Part shown: positions 25,516-36,592 of the stretch, piece after piece
How positions within the stretch are numbered: the stretch's first letter is position 1
How the letters are laid out: each line of letters opens with the position of its first letter
DNA from: Chitinophaga pinensis
GTDB taxonomy: Bacteria; Bacteroidota; Bacteroidia; Chitinophagales; CAMDFR01
Direction: 5' to 3'
Length of the DNA: 64,000 nucleotides
Assembly (NCBI GenBank): GCA_945860705.1
Contig: CAMART010000006.1
Coordinates: 1-64,000, forward strand
Program-made: the position numbers and the translations under genes
The notes under the pieces: model-generated
Databases searched by the model: none
Seen by the model: the letters and a program-made list of their open reading frames with translations, nothing else
Told to the model about the DNA's origin: nothing

Positions 25516-26202
25516 ATGTTATTAATCATCACCATCGTTTTTGGAGTAATAGGAATGCTTGTCGGAGCAGTTCTTAAAAGTAAATTTGAAAAATACAGTC
25601 AAATGCCACTTAGTTCAGGACTATCTGGTAGAGAAGTAGCGGATAAAATGCTAAAATTTAATGGAATATATGATGTACAAATTACTTGTGTACCAGGTCA
25701 TCTTTCAGATCATTACAATCCTACAGATAAAACTGTAAATCTAAGCCCTCAAGTATACGAAGGTAGAAGTGTAGCAGCAGCAGCTGTTGCTGCTCACGAG
25801 TGTGGTCATGCCGTACAACATGCTACTGCATATAGTATGCTTCAACTTAGATCTAAATTAGTACCAGTAGTAAATATTAGTTCAAAAATCATGAATTGGG
25901 TATTCATGTTAGGTATTGGTTTTTATTTTATGCAAAACAATCCATATGTACTCATGGCAATAATTGTTTTACAAGGAATCGTTACAGCCTTTGCAGTTAT
26001 TACACTTCCTGTAGAATTTGATGCTACTCGTAGAGGATTAGTATTTATTACAGAAAATAATATCACAAGAAGTGATGAAGAATACAAAGGGGCTAAAGAT
26101 GCGCTTACTTGGGCAGGATTAACCTACTTTGTAGCAGCTATAGCAGCAGTAGCACAACTACTTTATTTCATACTTCGTATGAGAAGTAGAGATGATGATT
26201 AA
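25516..26202 (+). CDS. Membrane zinc metallopeptidase, YugP type
   Basis: A 228-residue protein of the Zn_peptidase_2 family. It has a hydrophobic N-terminal helix (about 1-20), the zinc site HECGH (H94, E95, H98), two further membrane segments (about 125-165) and a C-terminal one. PVEFDATRRG, before the last helix, is the conserved family segment expected to hold the third ligand. Members are thought to be membrane proteases, but substrates are poorly defined. It lies between the dus gene and a penicillin acylase-like gene, all on the plus strand. Confidence 0.88.
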   Translation: MLLIITIVFGVIGMLVGAVLKSKFEKYSQMPLSSGLSGREVADKMLKFNGIYDVQITCVPGHLSDHYNPTDKTVNLSPQVYEGRSVAAAAVAAHECGHAVQHATAYSMLQLRSKLVPVVNISSKIMNWVFMLGIGFYFMQNNPYVLMAIIVLQGIVTAFAVITLPVEFDATRRGLVFITENNITRSDEEYKGAKDALTWAGLTYFVAAIAAVAQLLYFILRMRSRDDD

Positions 26203-26248
26203 TTAAAAAAATACTTATAAAAATTTATTTTTTATGTAGATTTATTGC

Positions 26249-28321
26249 ATGAAAATAAAACTACTTTATATTTCTTTTTTTCTCTTCTCTTTTACAATAA
26301 TATTTAGTCAATCTAATTTTTCGAGCGATGTTACTATTGTGAGAGATTCATTTGGAGTACCACATATATATGGTAAAACGGATGCATCTACAGCATATGG
26401 ATTAGCATGGGCACACTGCGAAGATAATTTTTATGACATACAGTTAAACGGTATAGGAGGAAGGGGCAGAAGAGGTGAAGTAGAAGGAAAAGATGGAGTT
26501 ATTTTTGATTTCGCATTAAAATTTTTAGGAATTGATACTTTAGTGGAGAATAGATATGAAAGCGATTTTAGTCCAGAATTTAAAAAAATAATAGAAGCAT
26601 ATGTTCAAGGTGTAAATGATTATGCCTATAAGCATCCTGAAGAAATGATGCTCAAAAATTTATTGCCTTTTACAAAATATGATATTATAAAAGGATATTG
26701 TATCACTATTACACTATTATCAGGAGTTGGGTTTTCACTCAAAGCTATCAGAAGTGGAGATGTTTCTTCCTATATGAAACCAAATGAAAAAGGTTCTAAT
26801 TCTATTTGTATTTCACCCAGTAGAACTGAAGATAATAAAGCTTGGCTTCTTATAAATTCACATCAGCCACTTGAAGGACCCTATGCATGGTACGAAGCAC
26901 ACCTTCCTAGTGAAGAAGGATGGGAAGTTATTGGAGGGTTATTTCCTGGTGGTATTGGTATATTCGTAGGTTGTAATCCTTATCTAGGATGGGCACATAC
27001 TAATAATTTTCACAATTTTGGTGATATATACAAGTTGCAAGTAAAGGGCAAAAAGTATTTATATGATGGAAAGTATGTTTCTCTTCAGTATGATAAAATT
27101 CCGCTAAAAATAAAATTGGGTAATATTAAGCTTTCGGTAAAAAAGAAAGTGGCTTATTGTGAATACGGTCCTGTATATAAATATAAAGGAGTCAATTATG
27201 CACTTCGTTTTCCGTCCTATACTAATATCAAAGGAGCAGAACAATGGTATAAAATGAATAAGGCTAAAAATTTTGATGAATTTGAAGCTTGTATGAAACT
27301 AGATGACTTATCTATGTTTAATACGCTCTACGCAGATATAGATGGAAATATTTACTATCACTCAGCTGGAATGATGCCGTATAGAAATCCTAGTTTGAAC
27401 TGGAAAAATCCTATCAATGGAATATCTTCACAATATAAATGGACAAGTTTATTGCCTTACACAAAAAAAGTGACATACAAAAATCCAACTTGTGGGTATT
27501 TATATAATGCAAATAATACACCTATACATGCATCTGGAAAAGAATGTAATTGGAATGGCGAGTATTATCCTGGGTTACAATTATTTGAATATAATAGAGG
27601 TGAAAGACTAGCTGAGTTATTTGCCAATCTTGATGGTAAAAAAATATCATGGGATGATTTCATAAGAATAAAATTTGATAAATCGTATGATAGTAGTGGC
27701 TCATATAAAGATAGATTTGGAGCACTTTATAATCTTAATCAAAATAAATATCCTAAGATAGCTGATGCAATAGGACTTTTAAAACGATGGGATTTTAATA
27801 ACGATATTAATAACAGAGAAGCTAGTTTAGCTTTGGTGGTGCACCATTTTTTAATCAAAAAAACAGAAGAACCATTTGGATTTTTGATGATAAGAGATAA
27901 AAAAATTACTGAGGAAGAAGCCGTATATGCAATAAGTAAAGCTAGAAAATTTTTGCTAAAAACGCATCATACATTGAATCCAAAATTAGGAGATATACAA
28001 CGTCACATAAGAGGAAATGTATCTATACCAGCTAGTGGTTCTAGAGAAGTACTCAGAGCTGCAGATGCAAAACTATATGATGAAGAAAAAGGCATTTTTA
28101 GAATAACCAATGGAGATGGATATATGCAATTGGTAAAATTTAGTAAAACTTATGGTGTAGAAATTCAATCAATAACTGCATTTGGAAGCAGTTCTAGACC
28201 TACCTCTAAACACTATACAGATCAGATGCAACTATTTCAAAATCAAAAATTAAAAACGATGACTTTTGATAAGATAAAAATATATAAAAGTGCTGAACGA
28301 ATCTATCATCAAGGATATTAA
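26249..28321 (+). CDS. Penicillin acylase family Ntn-hydrolase
   Basis: A 690-residue exported amidase precursor with a signal peptide (1-20, ending IIFSQ). The alpha-chain segment VTIVRDSFGVPHIYGKTDAS and YGLAWAHCEDNF are typical of penicillin/acyl-homoserine-lactone acylases. Autocleavage before S183 in GSNSICIS would release the beta chain with its N-terminal serine nucleophile; family members more often read GSNxW here. GGLFPGGIGIFVGCNPYLGWAHTN is the expected downstream region. Natural substrates could be N-acyl lactones, lipopeptides or N-acyl amino acids; the sequence does not decide. Confidence 0.88.
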   Translation: MKIKLLYISFFLFSFTIIFSQSNFSSDVTIVRDSFGVPHIYGKTDASTAYGLAWAHCEDNFYDIQLNGIGGRGRRGEVEGKDGVIFDFALKFLGIDTLVENRYESDFSPEFKKIIEAYVQGVNDYAYKHPEEMMLKNLLPFTKYDIIKGYCITITLLSGVGFSLKAIRSGDVSSYMKPNEKGSNSICISPSRTEDNKAWLLINSHQPLEGPYAWYEAHLPSEEGWEVIGGLFPGGIGIFVGCNPYLGWAHTNNFHNFGDIYKLQVKGKKYLYDGKYVSLQYDKIPLKIKLGNIKLSVKKKVAYCEYGPVYKYKGVNYALRFPSYTNIKGAEQWYKMNKAKNFDEFEACMKLDDLSMFNTLYADIDGNIYYHSAGMMPYRNPSLNWKNPINGISSQYKWTSLLPYTKKVTYKNPTCGYLYNANNTPIHASGKECNWNGEYYPGLQLFEYNRGERLAELFANLDGKKISWDDFIRIKFDKSYDSSGSYKDRFGALYNLNQNKYPKIADAIGLLKRWDFNNDINNREASLALVVHHFLIKKTEEPFGFLMIRDKKITEEEAVYAISKARKFLLKTHHTLNPKLGDIQRHIRGNVSIPASGSREVLRAADAKLYDEEKGIFRITNGDGYMQLVKFSKTYGVEIQSITAFGSSSRPTSKHYTDQMQLFQNQKLKTMTFDKIKIYKSAERIYHQGY

Positions 28322-28364
28322 TATATACTTATTTTAATTACACATAAACTAAACTTAAATCAAA

Positions 28365-29027
28365 ATGAAAAAAACATTCTTATTCTTATCAATTACACTT
28401 TCTTTATTTATAGTATCATGTAAAAGTGGAAGCAAAGAAGCCTCAAACTCTAACTCAGAACATCAAGAAGTAGTTGCTACTAAAAAATTTAAAATAGACA
28501 ATGTAGTAAGTACACTTGAATGGAAGTGTGGTAAGTTAGTAGGGGGAAGCCATTCGGGCAATGTATCATTTATTGATGGCGAACTAAACGGAACAGATAC
28601 TAAAATAATATCTGGTAAACTAGATATAGATATGAAATCAATCTCATGCAGTGATATAGAGGACAAAGCTAAAAATGCAGACTTAGTTGGTCATTTAAAA
28701 AGTGCTGATTTTTTTGATGTAGAAAAAAATCCTACATCTATATTAGAAATTTTAAAAGTGGAAGATGCTAAAGAAAAAACAGTAGATGCAAATTCAACTA
28801 TTATTGCAAATCTTACTATAAAAGGAGTAACAAAAGAAATTACATTTCCAGCTATGATCAAGTATTCTGACTTGGGATTATTGGCTACTGCTAGTTTTAA
28901 AATAAATAGAAAAGATTGGGGCATGAACTATGGTACAGAAGGTTCAGTTGCTGATTTGGCAAAAGATAGAATCATCAACAATGAAATAGAATTTGTTGTA
29001 TCTATTCTCGCAGAAGAAGTAAAATAA
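28365..29027 (+). CDS. YceI-like lipoprotein
   Basis: A 220-residue protein with lipobox IVSC (C19), then a YceI lipocalin-like barrel: VVSTLEWKCGKLVGGSHSGNV, LKSADFFDVEKNPTSILEI, NLTIKGVTKEITFPA and INRKDWGMNYG are the family segments. YceI proteins bind isoprenoid or other lipids in the periplasm. Here the protein is anchored, probably to the inner face of the outer membrane. It follows the acylase gene after 43 bases and ends at a strong bidirectional terminator. Confidence 0.9.
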   Translation: MKKTFLFLSITLSLFIVSCKSGSKEASNSNSEHQEVVATKKFKIDNVVSTLEWKCGKLVGGSHSGNVSFIDGELNGTDTKIISGKLDIDMKSISCSDIEDKAKNADLVGHLKSADFFDVEKNPTSILEILKVEDAKEKTVDANSTIIANLTIKGVTKEITFPAMIKYSDLGLLATASFKINRKDWGMNYGTEGSVADLAKDRIINNEIEFVVSILAEEVK

Positions 29028-29048
29028 ATTATATTAGTTATAAAAAAA

Positions 29049-29076
29049 ATGCTCGGATATACCGAGCATTTTTTTT
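29049..29076. terminator. Bidirectional terminator between convergent genes
   Basis: GCTCGG (29051-29056) pairs with CCGAGC (29062-29067) around ATATA, extended by A and T runs on either side. It serves both the YceI gene (plus) and the minus-strand gene stopping at 29075. Confidence 0.9.
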
Positions 29077-29536
29077 ATAAGATTTTGCAATACTTATTTA
29101 TAGCTATGTCGGCTTCCTCTTTTTTATTGGTACCTATTAAGAGTTTATCTCCATTCAAAAATTCTATTTGAATTCCTATATTACCATATATATTCAATGC
29201 TCTATTGCTTCCCAATCCTCGCAGTCCCCAACCTCCATATTCGCCTATTGGACTGTATTCTCTTACATATATATTTTTCATTTCTTTCCATGTTATAGTT
29301 TTTTCTTTTAATATAAATGGAAACAATTTATAATGTATTCCTTCTTCATCTATTCGTGTATACAAGTTCATAATATAAATAGTTATCATTATGAGCGAAA
29401 TAAATCCAACAGTAAATATGGTAATGATCATATTGCCTGGTGGCACAATAAAATTAATAACTACCACAAAAATGTAGACTATTGGAAGTATCCAGCTAAA
29501 TTTATTTTTGTAGAAATATTGTTTTTCTTCAAACAT
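29075..29536 (-). CDS. Membrane protein with PH-like domain
   Basis: A 153-residue protein with two adjacent membrane helices (about 14-31 and 36-57) followed by a small beta domain (TRIDEEGIHYKLFPF, KTITWKEMKNIYVREYSP, IQIEFLNGDKLLIGTNKKEEADIAI), the pattern of bacterial PH-like (bPH) membrane proteins. Function unknown. It begins four bases after the hutU stop, so it is probably transcribed with hutU, though the products have no obvious link. Confidence 0.7.
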   Translation of the reverse strand: MFEEKQYFYKNKFSWILPIVYIFVVVINFIVPPGNMIITIFTVGFISLIMITIYIMNLYTRIDEEGIHYKLFPFILKEKTITWKEMKNIYVREYSPIGEYGGWGLRGLGSNRALNIYGNIGIQIEFLNGDKLLIGTNKKEEADIAINKYCKIL

Positions 29537-29540
29537 ATAT

Positions 29541-31205
29541 TTACTTCAATCTTTCTGTAATATCTAATCTAAATTTACGAGCAGTATCTTTAGCTATATC
29601 GTATCCTGCATCTGCATGACGTATCACACCCATAGCAGGGTCATTGTGCAATACTCTTTTGAGTCTTCGAGCAGCATCTTCAGTACCATCTGCAAGTATC
29701 ACCATACCAGCATGCAGTGAGTATCCCATTCCTACTCCACCACCATGATGAAAACTCACCCAGCTGGCACCTCCAGCAGTATTTATCAATGCATTAAGTA
29801 TTGGCCAGTCTGCTACAGCATCGCTACCATCAAGCATTGCTTCTGTTTCTCTATTGGGTGAAGCTACAGAGCCAGTATCTAAGTGGTCTCTTCCTATGAT
29901 TATAGGTGCTTTTACTTTTCCTTCTTTTACTAAATCATTAAACGCAAGAGCAGCTATCTCACGAGCTCCCATCTCTAGCCAACAAATTCTTGCAGGTAAT
30001 CCTTGAAAAGCTATTCTCTCTTTTGCCATAGTCAACCATCTAAGCAATCCTTTATTGTCTGGGAATAGTTCTTTTAGTTTTGCATCACACACTGCTATAT
30101 CATTTGGGTCACCACTCAATGCTACAAACCTAAACGGACCACTTCCTTTACAGAATAATGGTCTTATATATGCAGGAACAAATCCTGGGAAATCAAAAGC
30201 ATGATCTACGTGTCTTTTATCTTTTGCTTGTCCTCTCAAATTATTTCCATAGTCAAAAGTGATAGCACCACGTTTTTGAAGTTCTAGCATTTCATTTACA
30301 TGCTTAGCCATTGTATCCCAGCTTCTATTTCTATATTCTTCAGGATTAGCTTCTCTTAGTATATTTGCCTCAGCTACACTCATGTTTTCTGGGAAATATC
30401 CAATAAGTTCATCATGTGCAGAAGTCTGGTCGGTAAGTGTATCTGGAGTAATATTTCTATCTATGAGTCGTTTCAATAAATCTACCACATTGCATACTAC
30501 TCCAATAGATTTTGCTTCTTTATTTTTTTTGTATTCGAGTGCTTTGTCTATTGCTTCATCTATATCATGATACATTTCGTCTATATATCTGGTTTCTATT
30601 CTTTTTTGAATACGCCATTCTTCCATTTCGGCTGCTAAGCAAACTCCTTCATTCATAGTGATAGCTAGTGGCTGTGCACCTCCCATACCTCCTAGGCCAG
30701 CAGTTACATTTAGTGTGCCTTTAAGTGTGCCTCCAAAATGCTGATTGCTTAGCTCTAAGTATGTTTCATATGTACCTTGAACTATTCCTTGTGAGCCTAT
30801 ATATATCCATGAACCAGCAGTCATCTGCCCATACATCATCAGTCCTTTTTTCTCAAGTTCAGTGAAGTGATCCCAGTTGGCCCATTTTCCTACCAAATTT
30901 GAATTGGCAATCAATACTCTTGGAGCATCTTTATGAGAGCGAAGAATACCTACCGGTTTACCACTTTGCACAATCAAGGTCTCATCATCTTCGAGGTCTT
31001 TGAGAGCTTTTATTATTAGTTCAAAACTTTCCCAATTTCTAGCAGCTTTGCCTCTACCTCCATATACAATTAAATCCTCTGGCCTTTCAGCTACATCTGC
31101 ATCTAGATTGTTTAGGAGCATTCTAAGTGCAGCTTCTTGTACCCAGCCTTTACATGATAAGGTACTTCCTGTTGGAGTTTTCGGTATTTGTCTAGTCGTA
31201 GTCAT
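29541..31205 (-). CDS. hutU: Urocanate hydratase
   Basis: Second step of histidine catabolism, converting urocanate to imidazolone propionate with tightly bound NAD as electrophile. The 554-residue length and conserved segments ([14 protein letters not shown] for NAD binding, [22 protein letters not shown] around the active-site cysteine, [20 protein letters not shown]) are diagnostic. hutH, hutI and hutG are not in the window, so the pathway is either scattered or this gene stands alone. A TAATTTTG promoter box lies 17 bases upstream of the ATG. Confidence 0.95.
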   Translation of the reverse strand: MTTTRQIPKTPTGSTLSCKGWVQEAALRMLLNNLDADVAERPEDLIVYGGRGKAARNWESFELIIKALKDLEDDETLIVQSGKPVGILRSHKDAPRVLIANSNLVGKWANWDHFTELEKKGLMMYGQMTAGSWIYIGSQGIVQGTYETYLELSNQHFGGTLKGTLNVTAGLGGMGGAQPLAITMNEGVCLAAEMEEWRIQKRIETRYIDEMYHDIDEAIDKALEYKKNKEAKSIGVVCNVVDLLKRLIDRNITPDTLTDQTSAHDELIGYFPENMSVAEANILREANPEEYRNRSWDTMAKHVNEMLELQKRGAITFDYGNNLRGQAKDKRHVDHAFDFPGFVPAYIRPLFCKGSGPFRFVALSGDPNDIAVCDAKLKELFPDNKGLLRWLTMAKERIAFQGLPARICWLEMGAREIAALAFNDLVKEGKVKAPIIIGRDHLDTGSVASPNRETEAMLDGSDAVADWPILNALINTAGGASWVSFHHGGGVGMGYSLHAGMVILADGTEDAARRLKRVLHNDPAMGVIRHADAGYDIAKDTARKFRLDITERLK

Positions 31206-31222
31206 TTAATAAATATTTATTG

Positions 31223-31230
31223 CAAAATTA
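31223..31230 (-). promoter_or_regulatory. hutU -7 box (TAATTTTG)
   Basis: Minus-strand TAATTTTG matches TAnnTTTG and sits 17 bases before the hutU ATG. No obvious repressor palindrome is nearby. Confidence 0.55.
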
Positions 31231-31404
31231 TAGCTTAATAACCATTTTGAAAGGAATATGTTTTTATTGAAATAAAAAAGACCAAATAAGCGTTAATTAG
31301 TAATAAAATTTGAAATATTAATAATTGTTATTTATTAAATTAATATCAATCAAATATTTTTTATTTTTAAAAATAAATATAGTTTTACATACAAAATAAC
31401 TTAT

Positions 31405-34400
31405 ATGAAGAAATATGTCTACCTAGTATTTATTTGTTTATTTTTCCTACAAGCAAAAAGCCAAAATAAATACAAACCAACTTTAGATTTAGTAAGAGAA
31501 GCCTATAGTTCTAGTACTAGTAAAGATTATAAAGACGCTATAGAATTATATAGTAAAGTAAACGAAAATGATGATTTATACTTAGCCTCACAATATGAAA
31601 AAAGTTTATGTCTTTTTAATGATGAACAATATGATACTTGTATAATTATATCAAAAGAAATACTTAAATCAGACAAAACTAATTTTGACTATTCATTAGT
31701 ATACAATAATATAGGTATTTCTTATCTCGCACTAAAGAATTATAAAGAAGCAATAAAATATATAGATGAAGGTTTAGTGAAATATCCAAAATATTATTTG
31801 CTTCACTATAATAAAGCTATAGCTCTCAGAGACAATCAAGAGTATCAACTAGCAATAGATGCAATAAAAAAATGTATTTACTATAATCCATACTATGCAA
31901 ATGCACATTATGTACTTGGTAAACTAGCTGGTGATGAAGGTATGCTAGTACAAGCTATGCTTGCTACAAACACAGCTATTTATATAACTGCAGATGATAC
32001 TAAAGCGCTAGGATATGTACAGTATTTAAATACATTACTTTCCAAAAAATATGAATCAAAAGAAAATATGCTTTCTTTTTCTGATAAAGGGGATGATTTT
32101 GCTTCTATAGAAGAGATAATAAGAGCGCAAGCAGCCTTAAATTCAAAATACAAATTGGAGACAGATATTGATTTTCCGTTTGCTCGTCAGAATCAAGCAT
32201 TGTTTTCATATTTACAAGAGCATAGTGGTACAGATGGCTATTTTGAAAAGACATATATCCCTTTTTATAAAGAAATATATTCAAAAAAATATTTTAATGC
32301 TTTTACTAATCTTTGTGTACTCACAACAGACAATACAGCATTACAATCAAAAATCAAAAAGAATCTACCTGCCATTAAAGAGTTTTATGGTTGGTCGGGT
32401 GATGAGTTTCTCTATAAATTTTGCAAAAGAAAAGTAGATGAAATTGAAACGGATGTTTATTTTTATTATAAAGATGGTAAGTTTGATAGAATAGGTACGC
32501 TAGATGAAAACCAAAAAGCCACAGGAAAATGGATTTATGTATTTAATAATGGACTAAAAAGAGGTATTGGATTTTTTAAAGATGGAAAATCTGAAGGAGA
32601 GTGGATCACCTACTACCAAAATGGTAATAAAATGGAACTTCAAAACTTCTCTGATGATAAACTTAATGGTCCATATGAATTTTATTTTGATAATGGAAGC
32701 TTGAAAATAAAAGCAAACTATGTAAATGATAGTATCGACGGCATATTTGAACAATTTAATATCATAGGAGCAAAAATATCTATGACTACATACAAAAACG
32801 GCCAAAAAGAAGGCCCCGCCATAGATTATTATCCAAATGGTGAAAAAAAATTAGAATTAACTTTTGTGAAAAGTAAAGCTGATGGAGACTATATTGGATA
32901 TTATCCAAATGGTAAAAAAGAGTTTGATAGTAAAATGAAAAATAGTTTTTATGAAGGGGCATATACAAGATATTTTGTAGATGGGTCTATAAATAAATCG
33001 TTTAATTATAAAGAAGGATATAAAGAAGGACCCTACAAAATATATTATAGAAATGGGCAATTAAGATCTGAAGGAACATATAAAAAAAATAATCTGGTAG
33101 GTACCTGCAAATCTTATTATGCCAATGGTCAAATAGAGGAAATTTATGAATATGATATAGATGGAAACGAATCTGGAGTTTCAAAAGATTATGATTATGA
33201 TGGTAAGTTGTATAGTGAGATATCTAAAACGAAGAAAAAAATACTCTCATTAAAATACTTTGATAAATCTGGTACTATGTATTACGAATCTAAAGTAAAA
33301 GACGGAAGTGAGTTAAATATATATAGACCAGATGGAAGTCTATTAGCATCAGGCAAAGTAAAATCTAATAGTAAAGATGGAATGTGGCATGAGTATTTTA
33401 GAGATGGGTCAAAAAGTTCTTCTATAGAATATGTCAATGGAGCATATGATGGACTTACAGAAGTATTTTATGCAAATGGAAAATTAAAATCTTATTATTA
33501 TTACAAAAGAGATTCTTTAGTTGGTACTTTTAAAAAATATTATATAAATGGCACAATGTCCAATATTGGTAATTATTACGACGACCATGTGATAGGCGAG
33601 TATTCAAATTATTATAAAAATGGAACTAGATCTAGTACATATTTTTATAATGATGAAGGGGATTTAAATGGAGAATATACTTACTATGATTCATATGGTA
33701 AGCCATATAATATATTGAGTTATAAAGAAGGATTTTATTTAAAAGAATACTATCTAGATAGTACCGGTAAAAAACTAAATGAATATTATTTGAAACCTAC
33801 CAAAGAAATGTATATAGACAAAGGATTTTCAGATATCCAATATTCAGAGAATGAGCAAATGAATGGTATAGGAAATGGAAGTTTTAAGCTATTTAAAAAC
33901 AAGCTACTAGTAACTACAGGGAATTTTATAAACAATAGAAAAGAGGGCATTTGGACTTGGAAAGGTGTATTAGATAGTATAAGTGCAGTATATAGTTATG
34001 AGCTAGGAAGTAGAGAAGGGATTCAAAAAGACTATACTGTAGATGGTAAGTTATATGCTGAATTTAGCACTTTGGAAGATGAGTATCATGGTAAATTTAT
34101 CAGATATTACATGAATGGAGCTAAACAATATGAAAGTGATTATATATATGGAGTAGAGCATGGTGTAAAAACATATTATGCTCTCACAGGAGAAAAAATA
34201 ATGCAAGCAGTTTTTAATAATGATGATATAGTAAAATTTATTGTAAATGGTTCTAAAGAACTCAGTGATACTATAGATTTTAAAACAGGAACAGGGAGTA
34301 TCACCGCAAACTATTTAAATGGAGGTAAAGCAATAGAGCTCCATTTAAAAAATGGTTTATTTGATAGTACATATGCCATTTATAATAAAGACGGTAAACC

Positions 34401-34671
34401 ACTCTATGAGAGTTTTAATAAAGATGATCAGTTTCAAGGGGAGCGAAAATTATATTATCCATCAGGCAAACTATACATATCAGAAATGTATATAGATGAC
34501 GACCTCAATGGAGATAAGGTTATATATAGAGAAAACGGAACTAAGAAAGCTATCATCCCATATTTTAACGATAGTATTAATGGCGATATTAAAATTTTTG
34601 ATAACACTGGTAAGCTTATAGAAACTAGAACTTACTACAATGACAATTTATTGAATGTTAAAAAATACTAG
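31405..34671 (+). CDS. Giant TPR plus YwqK/MORN-repeat protein
   Basis: A 1088-residue exported protein with signal peptide 1-19 (LQAKSQ). Residues 25-200 are tetratricopeptide helices (YNNIGISYLALKNYKEAIKY). From about residue 340 to the end run more than twenty YwqK/MORN-like hairpins of the form GxWxxYYxNG or GxYxxYYxNGxxxxxxxYxxG. The YwqK label is often rendered as antitoxin, but nothing here suggests a toxin partner. Such repeats form long solenoids, so a surface or periplasmic scaffold is plausible. The stop overlaps the next start by 17 bases, tying it to the DUF3857/transglutaminase pair downstream. Confidence 0.85.
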   Translation: MKKYVYLVFICLFFLQAKSQNKYKPTLDLVREAYSSSTSKDYKDAIELYSKVNENDDLYLASQYEKSLCLFNDEQYDTCIIISKEILKSDKTNFDYSLVYNNIGISYLALKNYKEAIKYIDEGLVKYPKYYLLHYNKAIALRDNQEYQLAIDAIKKCIYYNPYYANAHYVLGKLAGDEGMLVQAMLATNTAIYITADDTKALGYVQYLNTLLSKKYESKENMLSFSDKGDDFASIEEIIRAQAALNSKYKLETDIDFPFARQNQALFSYLQEHSGTDGYFEKTYIPFYKEIYSKKYFNAFTNLCVLTTDNTALQSKIKKNLPAIKEFYGWSGDEFLYKFCKRKVDEIETDVYFYYKDGKFDRIGTLDENQKATGKWIYVFNNGLKRGIGFFKDGKSEGEWITYYQNGNKMELQNFSDDKLNGPYEFYFDNGSLKIKANYVNDSIDGIFEQFNIIGAKISMTTYKNGQKEGPAIDYYPNGEKKLELTFVKSKADGDYIGYYPNGKKEFDSKMKNSFYEGAYTRYFVDGSINKSFNYKEGYKEGPYKIYYRNGQLRSEGTYKKNNLVGTCKSYYANGQIEEIYEYDIDGNESGVSKDYDYDGKLYSEISKTKKKILSLKYFDKSGTMYYESKVKDGSELNIYRPDGSLLASGKVKSNSKDGMWHEYFRDGSKSSSIEYVNGAYDGLTEVFYANGKLKSYYYYKRDSLVGTFKKYYINGTMSNIGNYYDDHVIGEYSNYYKNGTRSSTYFYNDEGDLNGEYTYYDSYGKPYNILSYKEGFYLKEYYLDSTGKKLNEYYLKPTKEMYIDKGFSDIQYSENEQMNGIGNGSFKLFKNKLLVTTGNFINNRKEGIWTWKGVLDSISAVYSYELGSREGIQKDYTVDGKLYAEFSTLEDEYHGKFIRYYMNGAKQYESDYIYGVEHGVKTYYALTGEKIMQAVFNNDDIVKFIVNGSKELSDTIDFKTGTGSITANYLNGGKAIELHLKNGLFDSTYAIYNKDGKPLYESFNKDDQFQGERKLYYPSGKLYISEMYIDDDLNGDKVIYRENGTKKAIIPYFNDSINGDIKIFDNTGKLIETRTYYNDNLLNVKKY

Positions 34672-36586
34672 TTTACTACTTGCATTTTTATTGTGTACGA
34701 TACATATACTACATGCACAGCCAGATATAGAATTGGCAGAAGAACAAAAAAAACATCCTGATGATTTTTTGATATATACAAGTAAAAATAAGGATATAGA
34801 TATTTCATTGAAAAATGGAAAATTGTATATCACTTCAGATGTATATGATGAATTATTTATTTTGAAAAATCTTGCAAGCTTAGATGCAGAAGAGTCGGTA
34901 GATTATTCAAATTTTTATAAATTACTTTCACTCGAAGCATATACACTTGTGCCCAATGGTAAAACATATAAAAAGGTAGAAGTGAAAGATTTTAAAGAAA
35001 GGCATGTATTTGATAATATGGTTTTTCATGATGATGTAAATGAGCGTGTATTTACTTATCCAAATTTATCTAAAGGAGCTAAAAAAGTATTGCATTACAA
35101 ACAAGAATTTACAGAGCCACAGCTATTAGATGGTTTCTTTTTTGCTTCAAGTCTTTTTACCAATACTGCAAAACTTACTATCACTGTAGATGAAAATATT
35201 GACTTGGGTTTTAAATTATTTAATGGTGAAGGCTATGCTATAGTAGCTAAAGTAGAAAAAGTAAAAAATAGAAAAGTATATACCTGGCAAATAGATAATG
35301 CACCAAAAGTTAAATTTGAAAATAATGTATACAGTCCTAGATACTATATACCCCACATACTATACAATATCAAGAGCTATACAGTAGACGGAAAATCTAT
35401 AAATGTATTGTCTAATATAGATGACTTACATACTTACTATACTCGCTTTTTAAAAGATTTGAATCTAGATAATAATCCTGCCCTAAAACAGGTAGCAGAT
35501 TCTATCACATCTGGTATAACAGACGAGTCTGAAAAAATTAAAAAAATATACTACTGGGTGAAAGACAATATTCGATATATAGCATTTGAAGATGGTTTTG
35601 GGGGATTCATACCACGTGATGCCACAGAGGTATGTGACAAAAAATTTGGAGACTGTAAAGACATGGCCAATCTTTTGGTATCTATGATCAGAAGTATAGG
35701 TATCAAAAACGTATACCATACTTGGATAGGAAGTAATTCGCTTCCCTATAGATATGAAGATATACCTAGCACAGCTGTAGACAATCATATGATAGCTACT
35801 TACATAAAAGATGGTGAATATATATACTTAGATGCTACTAGTAAATACACGCCTTGGGGATATCCATCTGAGTTTATACAAAATAAAGAGGCGCTCATAC
35901 ATTTAGATGACAAAACATACGAAATAAAAAAAATACCAGAAGTGCCTTGTGAGAAAAATGAAGAATCTACTATAGTGAATATTTTTCTAAAAGGAGATAG
36001 TATCATAGGTCATGGAAATACTACTGTTATTGGTTATACAAAAGATTATTTTCTAGAAATGTTTTCAGACTATACCGGAGAGCAACGTATGAAAAATATA
36101 AAACCATATCTAGAGCTAGGCAATAATAAATTTTATTTAAAAGATTTCACTGAGCAGAATATAAAAGATAGAGATAAAAACTATATTATAGATTTCAATT
36201 TTGAATTGAATAACTATGGAATAGATGTAGAAGATAAAAAATATATTAATCTCTATCTAGATAAATACTATGACCAAGGTAAAATAGATACCTCTAGAAC
36301 ATATGATTTGCAAAATAGATTTGCTGATTTGAAAAAACTAAATATCACTTTGAATATACCTGAAGGATACACCGTTAGCTATATTCCAAAAAACGTACAA
36401 TTAGAAAATAACTTATTGAAATTCAGAAGTGAATTTACTAAGCTAGACAATAAAGTGAATTTGACTTATTCTATAGGTTTGAAAAAGCTTATCATAAAAA
36501 AAGAGGAGCTAGACGATTGGAATAAAATAATAGAGCAACTACAAGATGCTTATTCAGAAAATATTTCATTAACCAAAATTAAATAA
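34655..36586 (+). CDS. DUF3857/transglutaminase-like exported protein, catalytic triad present
   Basis: A 643-residue protein with signal peptide (1-20, LHAQ), an N-terminal DUF3857 beta domain, a transglutaminase-like core and a C-terminal DUF2569/DUF3858-like beta region. The papain-like triad is complete: C334 in FGDCKDMA, H378 in DNHMIATY, D393 in YLDATSKY. Such proteins may be cysteine proteases, amidases or cross-linkers in the envelope; no substrate is known. It is translationally coupled to the giant repeat protein (17-base overlap) and followed after six bases by a related protein lacking the triad. Confidence 0.87.
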   Translation: MLKNTSLLLAFLLCTIHILHAQPDIELAEEQKKHPDDFLIYTSKNKDIDISLKNGKLYITSDVYDELFILKNLASLDAEESVDYSNFYKLLSLEAYTLVPNGKTYKKVEVKDFKERHVFDNMVFHDDVNERVFTYPNLSKGAKKVLHYKQEFTEPQLLDGFFFASSLFTNTAKLTITVDENIDLGFKLFNGEGYAIVAKVEKVKNRKVYTWQIDNAPKVKFENNVYSPRYYIPHILYNIKSYTVDGKSINVLSNIDDLHTYYTRFLKDLNLDNNPALKQVADSITSGITDESEKIKKIYYWVKDNIRYIAFEDGFGGFIPRDATEVCDKKFGDCKDMANLLVSMIRSIGIKNVYHTWIGSNSLPYRYEDIPSTAVDNHMIATYIKDGEYIYLDATSKYTPWGYPSEFIQNKEALIHLDDKTYEIKKIPEVPCEKNEESTIVNIFLKGDSIIGHGNTTVIGYTKDYFLEMFSDYTGEQRMKNIKPYLELGNNKFYLKDFTEQNIKDRDKNYIIDFNFELNNYGIDVEDKKYINLYLDKYYDQGKIDTSRTYDLQNRFADLKKLNITLNIPEGYTVSYIPKNVQLENNLLKFRSEFTKLDNKVNLTYSIGLKKLIIKKEELDDWNKIIEQLQDAYSENISLTKIK

Positions 36587-36592
36587 CCCAAT

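Noticed and set aside
31405-34671. YwqK-type antitoxin of a toxin-antitoxin system
   Set aside because: The name comes from the repeat family only. The protein is 1088 residues, exported and repetitive, and no toxin gene is adjacent.
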